Positions 32,075 through 40,429 of a stretch of 64,000 nucleotides of DNA are shown in pieces (the stretch's first letter is position 1; each line of letters starts with the position of its first letter). Location of the stretch: positions 5,825,241 to 5,889,240 of the forward strand of contig NZ_JAUSQZ010000001.1 of the NCBI RefSeq assembly GCF_030811555.1, in the 5' to 3' direction. Position numbers and translations under genes: made by a program. Under the pieces are notes generated by a model that worked only from the letters and a program-made list of their open reading frames with translations, did not search any database and had not been told where the DNA came from. The stretch is from Kineosporia succinea. Its GTDB lineage: Bacteria; Actinomycetota; Actinomycetes; Actinomycetales; Kineosporiaceae.

Positions 32075-32388
32075 CCAGCGTGAAGTGGCCGATGCGGCGG
32101 GGGAGTGTCGTCGCGTCCAGCAAGGGCGACGACTGGCGGCACGAAGCGGCGTGCCGCGACGTCGACCTGGAGGAGATCCAGTTCTTCCCGGGCGATGACG
32201 AAGCCCGCAACTGGGATCCGATGCCCGCACTGAAAGTCTGTTCGCGGTGCCCCGTCATGCAGCAGTGCCGGATCGAGGCCGACGTCAGCGAGGGGCGGGC
32301 TGACGGGAAAGTCCAGGGCGTGTGGGGTGGCGAAACGGCAGGGACGAGGATCGCCCGGCGACGGGCGAAGAGGAAGGCGAGCGCCTGA
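32071..32388 (+). CDS. WhiB-like iron-sulfur transcription factor
   Basis: 105 residues. Four cluster ligands are in place: Cys28, Cys57, Cys60 and Cys66 (CRDVD, CSRCPVMQQC), and the turn GVWGGE precedes a basic tail (RIARRRAKRK) for DNA binding. Wbl proteins are confined to actinobacteria and their phages; phage copies can interfere with host WhiB2/SigA. Its place among recombination genes suggests a role in takeover of host transcription. Confidence 0.9.
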   Translation: MTSVKWPMRRGSVVASSKGDDWRHEAACRDVDLEEIQFFPGDDEARNWDPMPALKVCSRCPVMQQCRIEADVSEGRADGKVQGVWGGETAGTRIARRRAKRKASA

Positions 32389-32909
32389 TGGTCAACAAGT
32401 CTGGTCGGATCGGCACGGCGGGCGAGTCGGGCGTGTGTAAGTACCTCGCCGCGAACGGATTTCCGCTGGCCGAGCGGCGACGTCTGCGCGGGAACCTAGA
32501 CGGGGGCGACCTGGTCACGGTTCCCGGGCTCGTCGTCGAGGTGAAGTCGGGTGCAGCGGCGAAGAATGCTTCCGTGGAGCGCGTCTCGGACTGGCTCGGC
32601 GAGACCGAACAGGAACGCTTGAACGCGGGCGCCAACATTGGTCTCCTCGTCGTGCAGCGCCGCGGGTACTCGCCCGACCGTGCAGGGTTCTGGCGGGCCA
32701 TCATGCCGATCGGGCAGTGGGTTTCGCTGTTTGGGTACGAACCGAAGACCGGGCTTGCGCACAGGCCTGTCGAACTGTTCCTCATCGACGCCGTCAACGC
32801 TTTGCGCCGCGGAGGGTACGGCGACGCGCTCGACGACGAGGTGAGCTCCGGGCTTGAGGTGGACGACCCGTGGGGGCCGGCCGCGTACGCGAAGGGGACG
32901 GCGACATGA
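32388..32909 (+). CDS. Holliday-junction-resolvase-like nuclease
   Basis: 173 residues. E13 in GESG, D41 (GNLDGGDLV), E51-V-K53 (VVEVKSG) make the PD-(D/E)XK core found in actinophage resolvase-like proteins. The ATG at 32388 overlaps the WhiB stop (TGATG). Expected to resolve recombination or replication intermediates made by the exonuclease/annealing pair. Confidence 0.72.
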   Translation: MVNKSGRIGTAGESGVCKYLAANGFPLAERRRLRGNLDGGDLVTVPGLVVEVKSGAAAKNASVERVSDWLGETEQERLNAGANIGLLVVQRRGYSPDRAGFWRAIMPIGQWVSLFGYEPKTGLAHRPVELFLIDAVNALRRGGYGDALDDEVSSGLEVDDPWGPAAYAKGTAT

Positions 32910-33304
32910 CTGACATCCTCGCGGCCATCGACGCCGTACTCGACCAGCAGCCTGACCTTTTCGAGCACGTGCTCGTCGAAGCATTCGGAGACGTGGTCTG
33001 GCTCGACCCGGAAGGAAACGGCGAGGGAGCCGAGGTCGACCTCGAAAGCCCCTGTGGTGACTCATGCCAAGAGCGCACACTCTTGAAAACTTTTGCTGGC
33101 ACCGAGTTCACCCTCGTCCGGACCCTCTGTACCGACATCCAGAAGTGGAACCCGTTCGCCGACCACTACGGCTACGAGGACACCCTCGCCGCCTACCATG
33201 CCGGACTCAACGGATACCGGGCCATGCGGCCAGTCGGGCGTAACCAGGTTTGCGCCTACGACATGGGCCGCGAACTCGCCGACCAGATCAGGTGGCAGCC
33301 ATGA
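32906..33304 (+). CDS. Hypothetical protein
   Basis: 132 residues, acidic; ESPCGDSCQERTLLKTF contains a Cys pair, and NPFADHYGYEDTLAAYHAGL is a conserved-looking helix. ATGA-coupled to both neighbours. No function assigned. Confidence 0.62.
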   Translation: MTDILAAIDAVLDQQPDLFEHVLVEAFGDVVWLDPEGNGEGAEVDLESPCGDSCQERTLLKTFAGTEFTLVRTLCTDIQKWNPFADHYGYEDTLAAYHAGLNGYRAMRPVGRNQVCAYDMGRELADQIRWQP

Positions 33305-33540
33305 TCGTGCGCCTCAAGGCGGACTGCCAGAACTGCGGGCTCCCCGCCGACGACCAGCCGCAAGCCTTCACAGTCGCCGCCATCCATCAAGGCCTCGCAC
33401 TCACCTGGCCCTGCCCCTACTGCGGCGACGGACTACGCATGCTCGGACGAGCCGCCGGCCTCGCAGCACTGAGATCCGGAGCGATCATCGACCCCTCGGC
33501 ACGCACGTACACAGCACGCACACACGGACCACTGCTCTAA
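33301..33540 (+). CDS. Small zinc-ribbon-like protein
   Basis: 79 residues. CQNCG (about 9-13) and CPYCG (about 38-42) form a two-knuckle zinc ribbon. Last gene before the terminator at 33,545. Confidence 0.65.
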   Translation: MIVRLKADCQNCGLPADDQPQAFTVAAIHQGLALTWPCPYCGDGLRMLGRAAGLAALRSGAIIDPSARTYTARTHGPLL

Positions 33541-33544
33541 CCCG

Positions 33545-33580
33545 GATGGGCGCGGACTCCAACACGGAGCCGCGCCCATC
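33545..33580. terminator. Terminator of the first early operon
   Basis: GATGGGCGCGGACTCC (33545-33560) pairs with GGAGCCGCGCCCATC (33566-33580), one mismatch/bulge, loop 5 nt. It lies 4 bp after the stop. Confidence 0.85.
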
Positions 33581-33634
33581 GTGGGCTTGCAAGGTATCCC
33601 TGAGGTAGGGTGTGGACGTCCTGCGGGCACACTG

Positions 33635-33663
33635 CTCCCCCTGAGCTTGGCGGCAAGGGGGAG
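33635..33663 (+). promoter_or_regulatory. Hairpin in the leader of the methyltransferase operon
   Basis: CTCCCCCT (33635-33642) pairs with AGGGGGAG (33656-33663), loop 13 nt, about 57 bp ahead of the next start codon. The AGGAGG ribosome site of that gene lies further downstream and stays free. Attenuation or mRNA protection is possible. A -35-like TTGCAA is at 33587-33592. Confidence 0.5.
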
Positions 33664-33719
33664 AGCTCCGGGAGACCAGCTCAACCGAATAAGCACGACG
33701 ACCGCTAGGAGGTCATCGA

Positions 33720-34046
33720 ATGCCTACGAAGCAGGCTACCAAGCCCCGTGGGGGCCAATACCTCTGGACCGACGAGGAACTCCTCATCGAAGTCCACATG
33801 TGCCACACCGGCGACACGTTCAACAACCTCGCACGCCGACTCGGCTACGCGCCCGACACCCTCGCCGACCGCCTCAAAGCCATGGGGCAGACCGCACTCC
33901 TCGAACGTCTCCGCCCCGCCCCCCTCGACCCCGCCATGCAGCGCGGCGGCACCATCGTCCGCCGGCCCAACGAGCAACGGCGCATCGACGAGAAGCGTGC
34001 GCAGCGGGCCGAGCAGGACCAGGCGCGGCGGGAGGTGGCGGCATGA
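33720..34046 (+). CDS. Small HTH-like basic protein
   Basis: 108 residues. YLWTDEELLIEVHM then TFNNLARRLGYAPDTLADRLKAMG is a helix-turn-helix of the SANT/sigma-4 kind; the tail is Arg/Glu-rich. Strong AGGAGG ahead of the ATG. Likely DNA-binding; it precedes and overlaps the methyltransferase gene. Confidence 0.7.
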   Translation: MPTKQATKPRGGQYLWTDEELLIEVHMCHTGDTFNNLARRLGYAPDTLADRLKAMGQTALLERLRPAPLDPAMQRGGTIVRRPNEQRRIDEKRAQRAEQDQARREVAA

Positions 34047-35695
34047 TGCTGCGACTGAACGACTGGTTCTGCGGGGCGGGCGGCGCGACCCAGGGTGCTC
34101 ACACGGTCCCGGGTGTAGAGCCCATCCTGGCCGCGAACCACAACGAACAGGCCATCGCCACGCACTCGGCGAACTTCCCGGACGTCGAGCACTTCCGAGG
34201 CGACATCAAGGACCTCGACGTGGCCGGCCACCCGTACGCGGAGATCTTCTGGGCTTCGCCCGAGTGCACGAACTGGTCGGTGGCCAAGGGGAAGAAGGTC
34301 GACTACGACGGCAGCAACGCTCAACTCGGCCTGTTCGGTGACGTCGAGATCGAGGACGACGTCATGCGTTCCCGGGCGCTCATGCAGGACGTCATCCGCT
34401 ACCTCGAAGGCATGGACCTCCGGCAGCAACCAGTCCTCGCCGGGGTCGTCGAGAACGTCACCGACATCCGCAAGTGGGAGCACTGGCACGCCTGGCGGTC
34501 CCGGATCGAGAAGATCGGCTACCGGACACGTCTCATCGCGCTGAACTCAATGCACGCCGAGTCCACTCGGGCTCCCCGGGCGCCGCAGTCCCGCGACCGC
34601 CTGTACCTGGCCTACTGGCACACAAAGATCGGCCGCGACCCGGACTGGGACCGCTGGCTGCGCCCGTCCGCGCACTGCCCGACCTGCGACCGTGACATCG
34701 CCGCCGTGCAGTCGTGGAAGAAGCCCGGCGTCGACATGGGCCGATACCGGTCCCAGTACGTCTACCGGTGCCCGACCACCTCATGCCGCGGCCAGGTCGT
34801 CGAGCCCGTGTTCGTCCCAGCCGCCGCTGCGATCGACTGGACACTCCCAGGAACCCGAATCGGCGACCGCGCCAAGCCTCTCGCCGACAAGACCCTGGCC
34901 CGGATCCGAGCCGGCATCGAGAAGTACGCCCGCCCGGTCGTCGTGCGGAACAACAGCGTCCGGGCGGGCGAGAGCGCCGCACACCTGTCGGTGCCCGTGC
35001 AGCGGGCGATGGGCGCTCTCACCACGGCGGGCCACCAGTCGATCGCTGTCCCGCCGATGCTCGTACCCGCCGGGGGCACCTGGAATGAGACCGGGCAGCC
35101 CGTCTCGCTGCCTATGCGGGCCCGGACTACCCGCGAGACCGAAGGCATTCTCGTCCCGCCTCTCCTGATCCCCGTCGAAGGCCGTGAAGGCAAGCAAGCG
35201 GCCTCGAGCCAGGAGCACCTGCGGACCATGACGACTCGCAACGAGACAGGCCTACTGATCCCGCCGTTCATCACCGAGCTCCGCGGTGGCGGCTCTGACC
35301 ACCGGCCCCTCAGCGAATCTCTCGCCACGATCACGGCATCCGGAAACCATCACGGGCTCGTCACCATGCAGGCCTGGGCGTCCCTGTACGGCTACGACAG
35401 CGGCGAACTCCGCGACCACTTGCGCAACCCACTGCCGACGCAGACCACCGTCCAGGGCGACGGCGTACTCACCGGCAGCGGGCTGCCCGCCGTCGAGGAC
35501 TGCCTGTTCCGCATGCTCGAGCCCCACGAGATCCACGCCGGAATGGCCTTCGTGCCCGGGTACATCGTCCTCGGCAGCAAGCGGGACAAGGTCCGTCAGC
35601 TTGGTAACGCCGTCACGCCGCCGGTCGCCGAGGTGCTCGTCTCCGCGCTCGTCGAGTGCATCTCCGGCGAGCAGATCGAGCGAGCCGCCGCGTGA
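34043..35695 (+). CDS. DNA (cytosine-5) methyltransferase
   Basis: 550 residues, with the full C5-MTase order: motif I LNDWFCGAGGATQGAH (5-20), motif IV SPECTNWS with catalytic Cys75, motif VI VVENV (about 136), motif VIII QSRDRLY (about 181) and motif X GNAVTPPVA (about 520). Motif IV is PEC instead of the usual PC, as seen in actinophage enzymes. A long variable region contains a CPTC...CPTTSC zinc-like insertion (about 213-250). No partner restriction gene of known type is adjacent, so protection of element DNA from host restriction is the best guess. Confidence 0.9.
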   Translation: MMLRLNDWFCGAGGATQGAHTVPGVEPILAANHNEQAIATHSANFPDVEHFRGDIKDLDVAGHPYAEIFWASPECTNWSVAKGKKVDYDGSNAQLGLFGDVEIEDDVMRSRALMQDVIRYLEGMDLRQQPVLAGVVENVTDIRKWEHWHAWRSRIEKIGYRTRLIALNSMHAESTRAPRAPQSRDRLYLAYWHTKIGRDPDWDRWLRPSAHCPTCDRDIAAVQSWKKPGVDMGRYRSQYVYRCPTTSCRGQVVEPVFVPAAAAIDWTLPGTRIGDRAKPLADKTLARIRAGIEKYARPVVVRNNSVRAGESAAHLSVPVQRAMGALTTAGHQSIAVPPMLVPAGGTWNETGQPVSLPMRARTTRETEGILVPPLLIPVEGREGKQAASSQEHLRTMTTRNETGLLIPPFITELRGGGSDHRPLSESLATITASGNHHGLVTMQAWASLYGYDSGELRDHLRNPLPTQTTVQGDGVLTGSGLPAVEDCLFRMLEPHEIHAGMAFVPGYIVLGSKRDKVRQLGNAVTPPVAEVLVSALVECISGEQIERAAA

Positions 35696-35901
35696 GCCCC
35701 GAACGCGCCGAAGTCGAGGGCTTCTGCTCGGCCGCCTACCCGCACGCCCACACCCTGCCGCCGGAACCAGACACCGCGGATGCATGGCAGGCCGGCGTCG
35801 AACGGGGGAGCGGTGGGGACCAGGAAGCGGCTGACCTCGCGTACCTGGCCGCCGGATTCACCAACCTCGCCTTCATGGGCGCGACGAGAGGGGCTGCCTG
35901 A
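35692..35901 (+). CDS. Small acidic hypothetical protein
   Basis: 69 residues, GTG start in GTGA overlap with the methyltransferase stop. Ala-rich, no known domain. Confidence 0.6.
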   Translation: MSPERAEVEGFCSAAYPHAHTLPPEPDTADAWQAGVERGSGGDQEAADLAYLAAGFTNLAFMGATRGAA

Positions 35902-35951
35902 TGGCCCGCGAACTGTTCCAGGCGGCGGAAACACAGGAGGTCCCCGAATGA
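35901..35951 (+). CDS. Possible 16-residue peptide
   Basis: MARELFQAAETQEVPE, with ATG overlapping the previous stop (TGATG) and stop overlapping the next ATG. It contains the AGGAGG site of the HNH gene, so its translation may simply couple the neighbours. Confidence 0.35.
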   Translation: MARELFQAAETQEVPE

Positions 35952-36586
35952 AGTGGCGCTCAATGCCGGCACCCCTGCCGACGGAAGAGTCGGACCTCGA
36001 AGGTCTGAGCATCGTTGCCCAGTGGACCCTCATGCGCCTCACGCTCTCCAATGACCTCAAGGCTGACGGATGCGCGCCTCTGATGATCATCAGGTGGGGC
36101 AACCGCTGGGCCGCCCAGCCCTGCATTGCTGAGGTTCAGGCGGGGCTCGCGGAGTTGGAGCAGGCGTCCCTTGTGGCAATGGATCACGGGAAGGGGGAGA
36201 TCTTCCATCGGCGATTCTTTGCCTGGGAGCGAATCGGTAGGCAGCCGCGCCGGGTGGCCGCCGCCTGGGATCAATCCCTAACTCGCGGGGCAGTCATCAA
36301 GGAGCTGGCCCAAGACGCACTCATGGCCGAGGTTGCGGCCGGTGCGGGCGAGAGCCGGCCGCTAAGCAAGGGGCGTGCGTTCGTCTTCGAGCGCGACGGC
36401 TGGCGTTGCGTTGCGTGCGGATGGGGACCCGGTGATGCCGTGCCGCTGGCGCCTACCGGGCGGCCCATGCATCGCGGCCTTGAAGTGGATCACGTCTTTC
36501 CAAAGTCCAAGGGCGGCGTGGATGGTCCCGAAAATTTCCAGACGCTCTGCACGTCCTGCAATGCCAGCAAGGGGGCGCGGATCTGA
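35948..36586 (+). CDS. HNH endonuclease with N-terminal helical domain
   Basis: 212 residues. Residues 1-130 are a helical, possibly DNA-binding region. The C-terminus is a complete HNH domain: CVACG (about 154), LEVDHVFPKSKGG with the D-H pair, ENFQTLC and SCNASKG. Phage HNH enzymes nick DNA in packaging or attack rivals. AGGAGG precedes the ATG. Stop overlaps the next ATG (TGATG). Confidence 0.85.
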   Translation: MKWRSMPAPLPTEESDLEGLSIVAQWTLMRLTLSNDLKADGCAPLMIIRWGNRWAAQPCIAEVQAGLAELEQASLVAMDHGKGEIFHRRFFAWERIGRQPRRVAAAWDQSLTRGAVIKELAQDALMAEVAAGAGESRPLSKGRAFVFERDGWRCVACGWGPGDAVPLAPTGRPMHRGLEVDHVFPKSKGGVDGPENFQTLCTSCNASKGARI

Positions 36587-37578
36587 TGCGCATCCGAACC
36601 ATCAAGCCCGAGTTCTGGACATCCGAAGACGTGGCGTCCATGGACTGGGAAACCCGCCTGGTGTTCCTGGGCCTCTGGTCTTACGTGGATGACAACGGGG
36701 TGGGTCGCGATAACGAGAAGCTGATCGTCGCCGACCTTTTCCCCTTGGAGGATGACCCTCGCGAGGCTCTCGCGAGAGTGTCGCGAGGGTTGCAGATCCT
36801 CGAATCAGGGGGGCAGATCGCGCGGTACGAAATCGGCGGCCGGAGGTTCATGTTCATTCGGCAGTGGGACAGGCACCAGAGGATCGATCGACCCGGCAAG
36901 ATTCGCTACCCCCGCCCTGACCTGCAGGAAGTGCCGGATCCGCCAGACGATGAAGTTCATTCGCGAGAGTCTCGCGATGAACTCGCGCCTGGAACAGGGG
37001 AACAGGGGAACAGGGGAACAACTACTCGTTCATCTGACGATGAACCTGTCCGGGCCGGTGAACAGGGCGTGCTGTTGGTTGCCGTACCGGCTCAGCGCAG
37101 CGGGGCCACGGAGCCAAAGAAGCGCCTGACCCTTGATGATCATTTCGAGGCCTGGTGGAAGCTCTACCCGCGCAAGCAGGCCAAGGGCGCCGCGCGCGAC
37201 TCATGGGATCGCGCCCGGAAGCTGATCTCGATTGAGGAACTCCTCGCCGCCGTTCAGAGGCTCGTCGATGACCCCAACCTCCCCAGGAACCGGGCGAAGC
37301 TGCCCCTCCCGGCCACGTGGCTGAACCAGAAGCGGTGGGACGACGACCCGTACCCCGCCGACCAGGAAGCTCCCGGCCACCGCGGCGCCGACGGCGAACT
37401 CGACGAGGACACGATCGTCGCGGTTCTCGGCCGTGACACCTGGATGCCGCCAACCCCGCCCGAAGACCTCCAGCCAGGATCCGCAGCGTTCCGCCAGTGG
37501 AACCGAGACATATGGGCCGAACATCACCGCGACCGCCGACGGCAGGCCGAATCTGCTCTCGCGAGGAGGACCGCATGA
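36586..37578 (+). CDS. Phage-type replication initiator / helicase loader
   Basis: 330 residues. The N-terminus (RIRTIKPEFWTSEDVASMDWETRL in two parts, LGLWSYVDDNG) is the phage replisome-organizer wHTH domain. Residues about 185-260 (FEAWWKLYPRKQAKGAARDSW) form the second, loader-type domain. The linker is encoded by a repeat array (36,757-37,020) that may be the origin itself. Placed directly before the DnaB-like helicase, with ATGA overlap. Confidence 0.82.
   Translation: MRIRTIKPEFWTSEDVASMDWETRLVFLGLWSYVDDNGVGRDNEKLIVADLFPLEDDPREALARVSRGLQILESGGQIARYEIGGRRFMFIRQWDRHQRIDRPGKIRYPRPDLQEVPDPPDDEVHSRESRDELAPGTGEQGNRGTTTRSSDDEPVRAGEQGVLLVAVPAQRSGATEPKKRLTLDDHFEAWWKLYPRKQAKGAARDSWDRARKLISIEELLAAVQRLVDDPNLPRNRAKLPLPATWLNQKRWDDDPYPADQEAPGHRGADGELDEDTIVAVLGRDTWMPPTPPEDLQPGSAAFRQWNRDIWAEHHRDRRRQAESALARRTA
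36757..37020. repeat. Repeat cluster inside the initiator gene (candidate replication origin)
   Basis: CTCGCGAG-type palindromes recur at 36757-36787 (three in 31 bp) and at 36960-36987, followed by a tandem 8-bp array GGAACAGG x3 plus GGAACA (36991-37020). The 8-bp period crosses the reading frame, so protein selection does not explain it. Origins embedded in the initiator gene are known from lambda O. Confidence 0.5.
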
Positions 37579-38891
37579 CCGCCGAACTGCATGACGTTGA
37601 GGCCATCCACATCGGCCGATATGACCTCGAGGCTGAGCGTTACGTGCTCGGCGCGATCCTGGCGACCTCGGGCCGAGCGCTCTTCGAGATCGGCCAGCTC
37701 GCCCCTGCGGACTTCTTTCGCCCCGAGCATGAGCAGCTGTTCGCACTCATGCACGGCATGCACGGGCGCGGTGACGTCGTAGAGGTCCAGGCGGTCGCGC
37801 AACGACTCGTCGGATCCCCCATTCGTGGCATTGGCCTGCCGCAGCTGGTCGACATGTTCTCGTCCTGCGTTACCGCGGCGAACGCGAGCTACTATGCGCA
37901 GACCGTGCGTCAGCTGGGCAGGCTGCGGCGACTGCAGGCGGCCTCGATGCGGATCGCGCAGATGACGGGATCGTGCGACATCTCGGCTGTCGACGAGGTT
38001 GTGGAGCAGGCTCGTGCGGAGATCGACTCGGCGGGCGACAACTCGAGCACGGGCGAGATCAGCTCACTGGGCGAACTTCTGTCGACGGCGATGCAGCGAT
38101 GGCAGTCGCCTGAGACGGGGATCCTGCCGACTGGGCTGCTGGACTTCGATGACATGCTGGCCGGCGGCCTGCGACCGGGGCATCTGCTGATCGTTGGTGC
38201 GCGCCCGGCTGTCGGGAAGTCCGTTGTGGCGTCGGTGATCGCCCACGCAGTGGCCCGCCGCGGAGTCGGAACGTTGTTCTGTTCGCTTGAGATGTCCCGG
38301 GACGAGGTGACCGACCGGGTTGCCGCAGACATTGCCAGCGTGGACGTGGGCCGCTTGACTCGACGGGAACTGCGCCCCGAGGACTGGGAGCGGCTTAAGA
38401 CTGCTCAGGCTTCAGCTTCAGGCTGGCCCCTGAAGGTGGTCGACAGGGCCGATCAGACGGTCTCCGGGGTCAGGGCCCGCGCGCGCGACGTTAGTCGCCG
38501 TAAGGGCGGCCTGGGGCTCGTGGTCGTTGACTACCTGCAGTTGATGAAGCCCTCCGACAGCAAGGCTCCCCGCCAGGAGCAGGTGGCGAGCATCTCGCGA
38601 GGCCTGAAGTTGTTGGCCAAGGAGATGCAGGTTCCGGTGGTGGCGCTGGCGCAGGTGAACCGTGGTCCGATGAATCGCACGGACAAGCGACCAGCCATGT
38701 CCGATCTTCGCGAGTCAGGGTCGATTGAGGCTGACGCAGACGAGATCGTCCTGCTCCATCGGGATGACAAGGAGTCGCCGGGGGAAATCGAGTTCATCGT
38801 CGAGAAGAACCGCCACGGACGAACCGGGACGGTAGCTCTCGCGTGGGCGCCGCACTTCTCGCGGGTTGCCTCGATGGCGAGGGGGTTCTGA
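37575..38891 (+). CDS. DnaB-like replicative helicase
   Basis: 438 residues. N-terminal DnaB domain (EAERYVLGAILATSG, about 18-115), RecA-like motor with Walker A GARPAVGKSVVAS (about 206-218), Walker B GLVVVDYLQLM (about 312-322) and the DnaB H4 region with LAQVNRG and SDLRESGSIEADAD. It unwinds DNA at the fork. Together with the initiator it gives the element its own replication start; polymerase must come from the host. Confidence 0.92.
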   Translation: MTAELHDVEAIHIGRYDLEAERYVLGAILATSGRALFEIGQLAPADFFRPEHEQLFALMHGMHGRGDVVEVQAVAQRLVGSPIRGIGLPQLVDMFSSCVTAANASYYAQTVRQLGRLRRLQAASMRIAQMTGSCDISAVDEVVEQARAEIDSAGDNSSTGEISSLGELLSTAMQRWQSPETGILPTGLLDFDDMLAGGLRPGHLLIVGARPAVGKSVVASVIAHAVARRGVGTLFCSLEMSRDEVTDRVAADIASVDVGRLTRRELRPEDWERLKTAQASASGWPLKVVDRADQTVSGVRARARDVSRRKGGLGLVVVDYLQLMKPSDSKAPRQEQVASISRGLKLLAKEMQVPVVALAQVNRGPMNRTDKRPAMSDLRESGSIEADADEIVLLHRDDKESPGEIEFIVEKNRHGRTGTVALAWAPHFSRVASMARGF

Positions 38892-39232
38892 TGTCCGCTC
38901 TGAAGTGGCATTGCCACCGTCGCCGTTTCGAGATCGCCGACGGTGAGGGTGTCGTCTACTGCCACGAGTGGAAGGCGCGTTCCGGAGATCAGGGATCACG
39001 GCGCTTGTCGGAGATCCTGAACGAGGAGGAGGCGCGTTGGCAGGCCGCCCACCTCGCCTGTTTCAAGGACGATGAGGACCAGGGGTACGCGTGGGCGGTT
39101 GAGCGTTTGCGGACGCTGCCCGGGCTGCTCGAGTTCCATTTCCATGTGGCGGACAAGATGTGGTCTGCCGGTACGGATTTGAACTGGTTCACCTACGAGG
39201 CCGTTAAGCGCTGCTGGGCGGAGGCATCGTGA
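38891..39232 (+). CDS. Hypothetical protein
   Basis: 113 residues, His/Trp/Cys-rich N-terminus (KWHCHRRRFEIA, VVYCHEWK), possibly metal-binding. TGATG-coupled to the helicase gene. No family recognised. Confidence 0.62.
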   Translation: MSALKWHCHRRRFEIADGEGVVYCHEWKARSGDQGSRRLSEILNEEEARWQAAHLACFKDDEDQGYAWAVERLRTLPGLLEFHFHVADKMWSAGTDLNWFTYEAVKRCWAEAS

Positions 39233-39591
39233 CCCGCCCGATAACGGGCCGTAGCCCGCGTCATCCCGCCCAGCCTCCTGGTCGCCGCGGCCGGCGCGCT
39301 GCCGTGGATCCGTTCCCGTGGCTGCCATTGGCTGCTGGTGCCGGAGCGTTCGTCGCCCTGGCGCTGGCGATCTCCGGAAGCTGGCTGTATTTGGCGGCTC
39401 TCGCGTGCGCCGGCCTTCTGGCCGCCGGCATGTGGTGGGCGATCCCCGGCCCGGTGCGTTGGGCGTCTGCTGCGGACACGGTGATCGAGCACCCGTCGGA
39501 GGTGGTGGCGCGTGCGCATGAGGTGTCGGGTACGACGACGGTTCACATGGAGAGGGGTGTGTGGGTGGGTGACGACGGGGCCCCGTGGTGA
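39229..39591 (+). CDS. Small two-helix membrane protein
   Basis: 120 residues; a Pro/Arg-rich head, two membrane segments (WLPLAAGAGAFVALALAIS and YLAALACAGLLAAGMWWAI) and a C-terminal soluble tail with HEVSGTTTVHME. GTG start overlaps the previous stop. Confidence 0.65.
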   Translation: MTRPITGRSPRHPAQPPGRRGRRAAVDPFPWLPLAAGAGAFVALALAISGSWLYLAALACAGLLAAGMWWAIPGPVRWASAADTVIEHPSEVVARAHEVSGTTTVHMERGVWVGDDGAPW

Positions 39592-39720
39592 TCCGACATT
39601 GATCCGACAGGGCTACTACGCGATCCCGCAGGGCTTGCGTAGGGCCCCTCGCCGTGCAATGCTGGCATCAGTCCAGTCGGCAGGACCATCGGTCCGGCCC
39701 GGTAGCCCAGGGAGGGCGTC

Positions 39721-39840
39721 ATGCGGACCAAGCCTGACTCGTTCGAGGAACTCATTGCAGCCCTCAATGCTTGCATCAGCCGTCACGGTCGCATGCGGGC
39801 AAAGTCCCGTCGGCTCGCGTGGATTGGAGCTGGACGGTGA
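39721..39840 (+). CDS. Small basic protein, 39 residues
   Basis: The product starts MRTKPDSFEELIAALNACIS and ends in a basic tail (MRAKSRRLAWIGAGR). GGGAGGG lies 5-11 bp ahead of the ATG, and the stop overlaps the next GTG. It opens a new gene run after a 129-bp gap that holds a promoter-like TTGCGT (39635) with AATGCT (39658). Confidence 0.55.
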   Translation: MRTKPDSFEELIAALNACISRHGRMRAKSRRLAWIGAGR

Positions 39841-40265
39841 GCATCCCGACCCAGCGCACCGCCATCCAGCCGTCCCTGATCTGGCACCGCGAGGGTGACT
39901 TCTACTCGGAGCCGCTGGAACTCGGCGTGAACGGCCGAGGGACCGTGAACGACGCAGCACAGCGCCTGTTGGAGATGCCCGACGTGGTTCGTGCCGATCT
40001 CCGTCTCGGTGACCGGGTCGACATTCGGTACACGGACGGCAGTACCGCCAGCTACTACGGCGTTTCGTGCCTGCCGTCGGATGTAACCTGCGATGACGTC
40101 GCCAACCACTTCGCCTGGCTGCCTGCGACTCCCGCTAACCGTGCGCTGGAAGAGCTGCTGGCGCAGGTCGCCGACGACGCGCAGGTGGCCGACGTTCCTC
40201 TCCGTGAGGGGCGTCTCTTGGTCGCGACCGTCGGCCCGGATGTTGCCCTGAGGGAGGGCGTCTGA
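39837..40265 (+). CDS. Hypothetical beta-rich protein
   Basis: 142 residues, GTG 39837 in GTGA overlap. WHREGDFYSEPLELGVNG and GDRVDIRYTDGSTASYYGVSCLP suggest beta strands; acidic helix follows. No family recognised. Confidence 0.62.
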   Translation: MSIPTQRTAIQPSLIWHREGDFYSEPLELGVNGRGTVNDAAQRLLEMPDVVRADLRLGDRVDIRYTDGSTASYYGVSCLPSDVTCDDVANHFAWLPATPANRALEELLAQVADDAQVADVPLREGRLLVATVGPDVALREGV

Positions 40266-40429
40266 TGCGTCGCCAGCGCGTGTATCTGCCGCCGGGCATG
40301 GACCCGGATGACCTGCCGGACCCCAGGGATCTCGCTGAGGACGCGGCGGATTTCGCGGCCGAACAGAAGGCGGCCCGTCAACGTCGGGCGCTCGAGCAGG
40401 TGCCGCAGCAGAGGAGCGACCGTGAGTGA
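40265..40429 (+). CDS. Small charged protein, 54 residues
   Basis: MRRQRVYLPPGMDPDDLPDP followed by an acidic then basic helix (AEQKAARQRRALEQ). ATG overlaps the previous stop; the next gene begins 8 bp before its end. Confidence 0.55.
   Translation: MRRQRVYLPPGMDPDDLPDPRDLAEDAADFAAEQKAARQRRALEQVPQQRSDRE

Noticed and set aside
36991-37020. 8-bp tandem repeat as part of a CRISPR
   Set aside because: Units are 8 bp and contiguous, with no unique spacers and no cas genes anywhere in the window.
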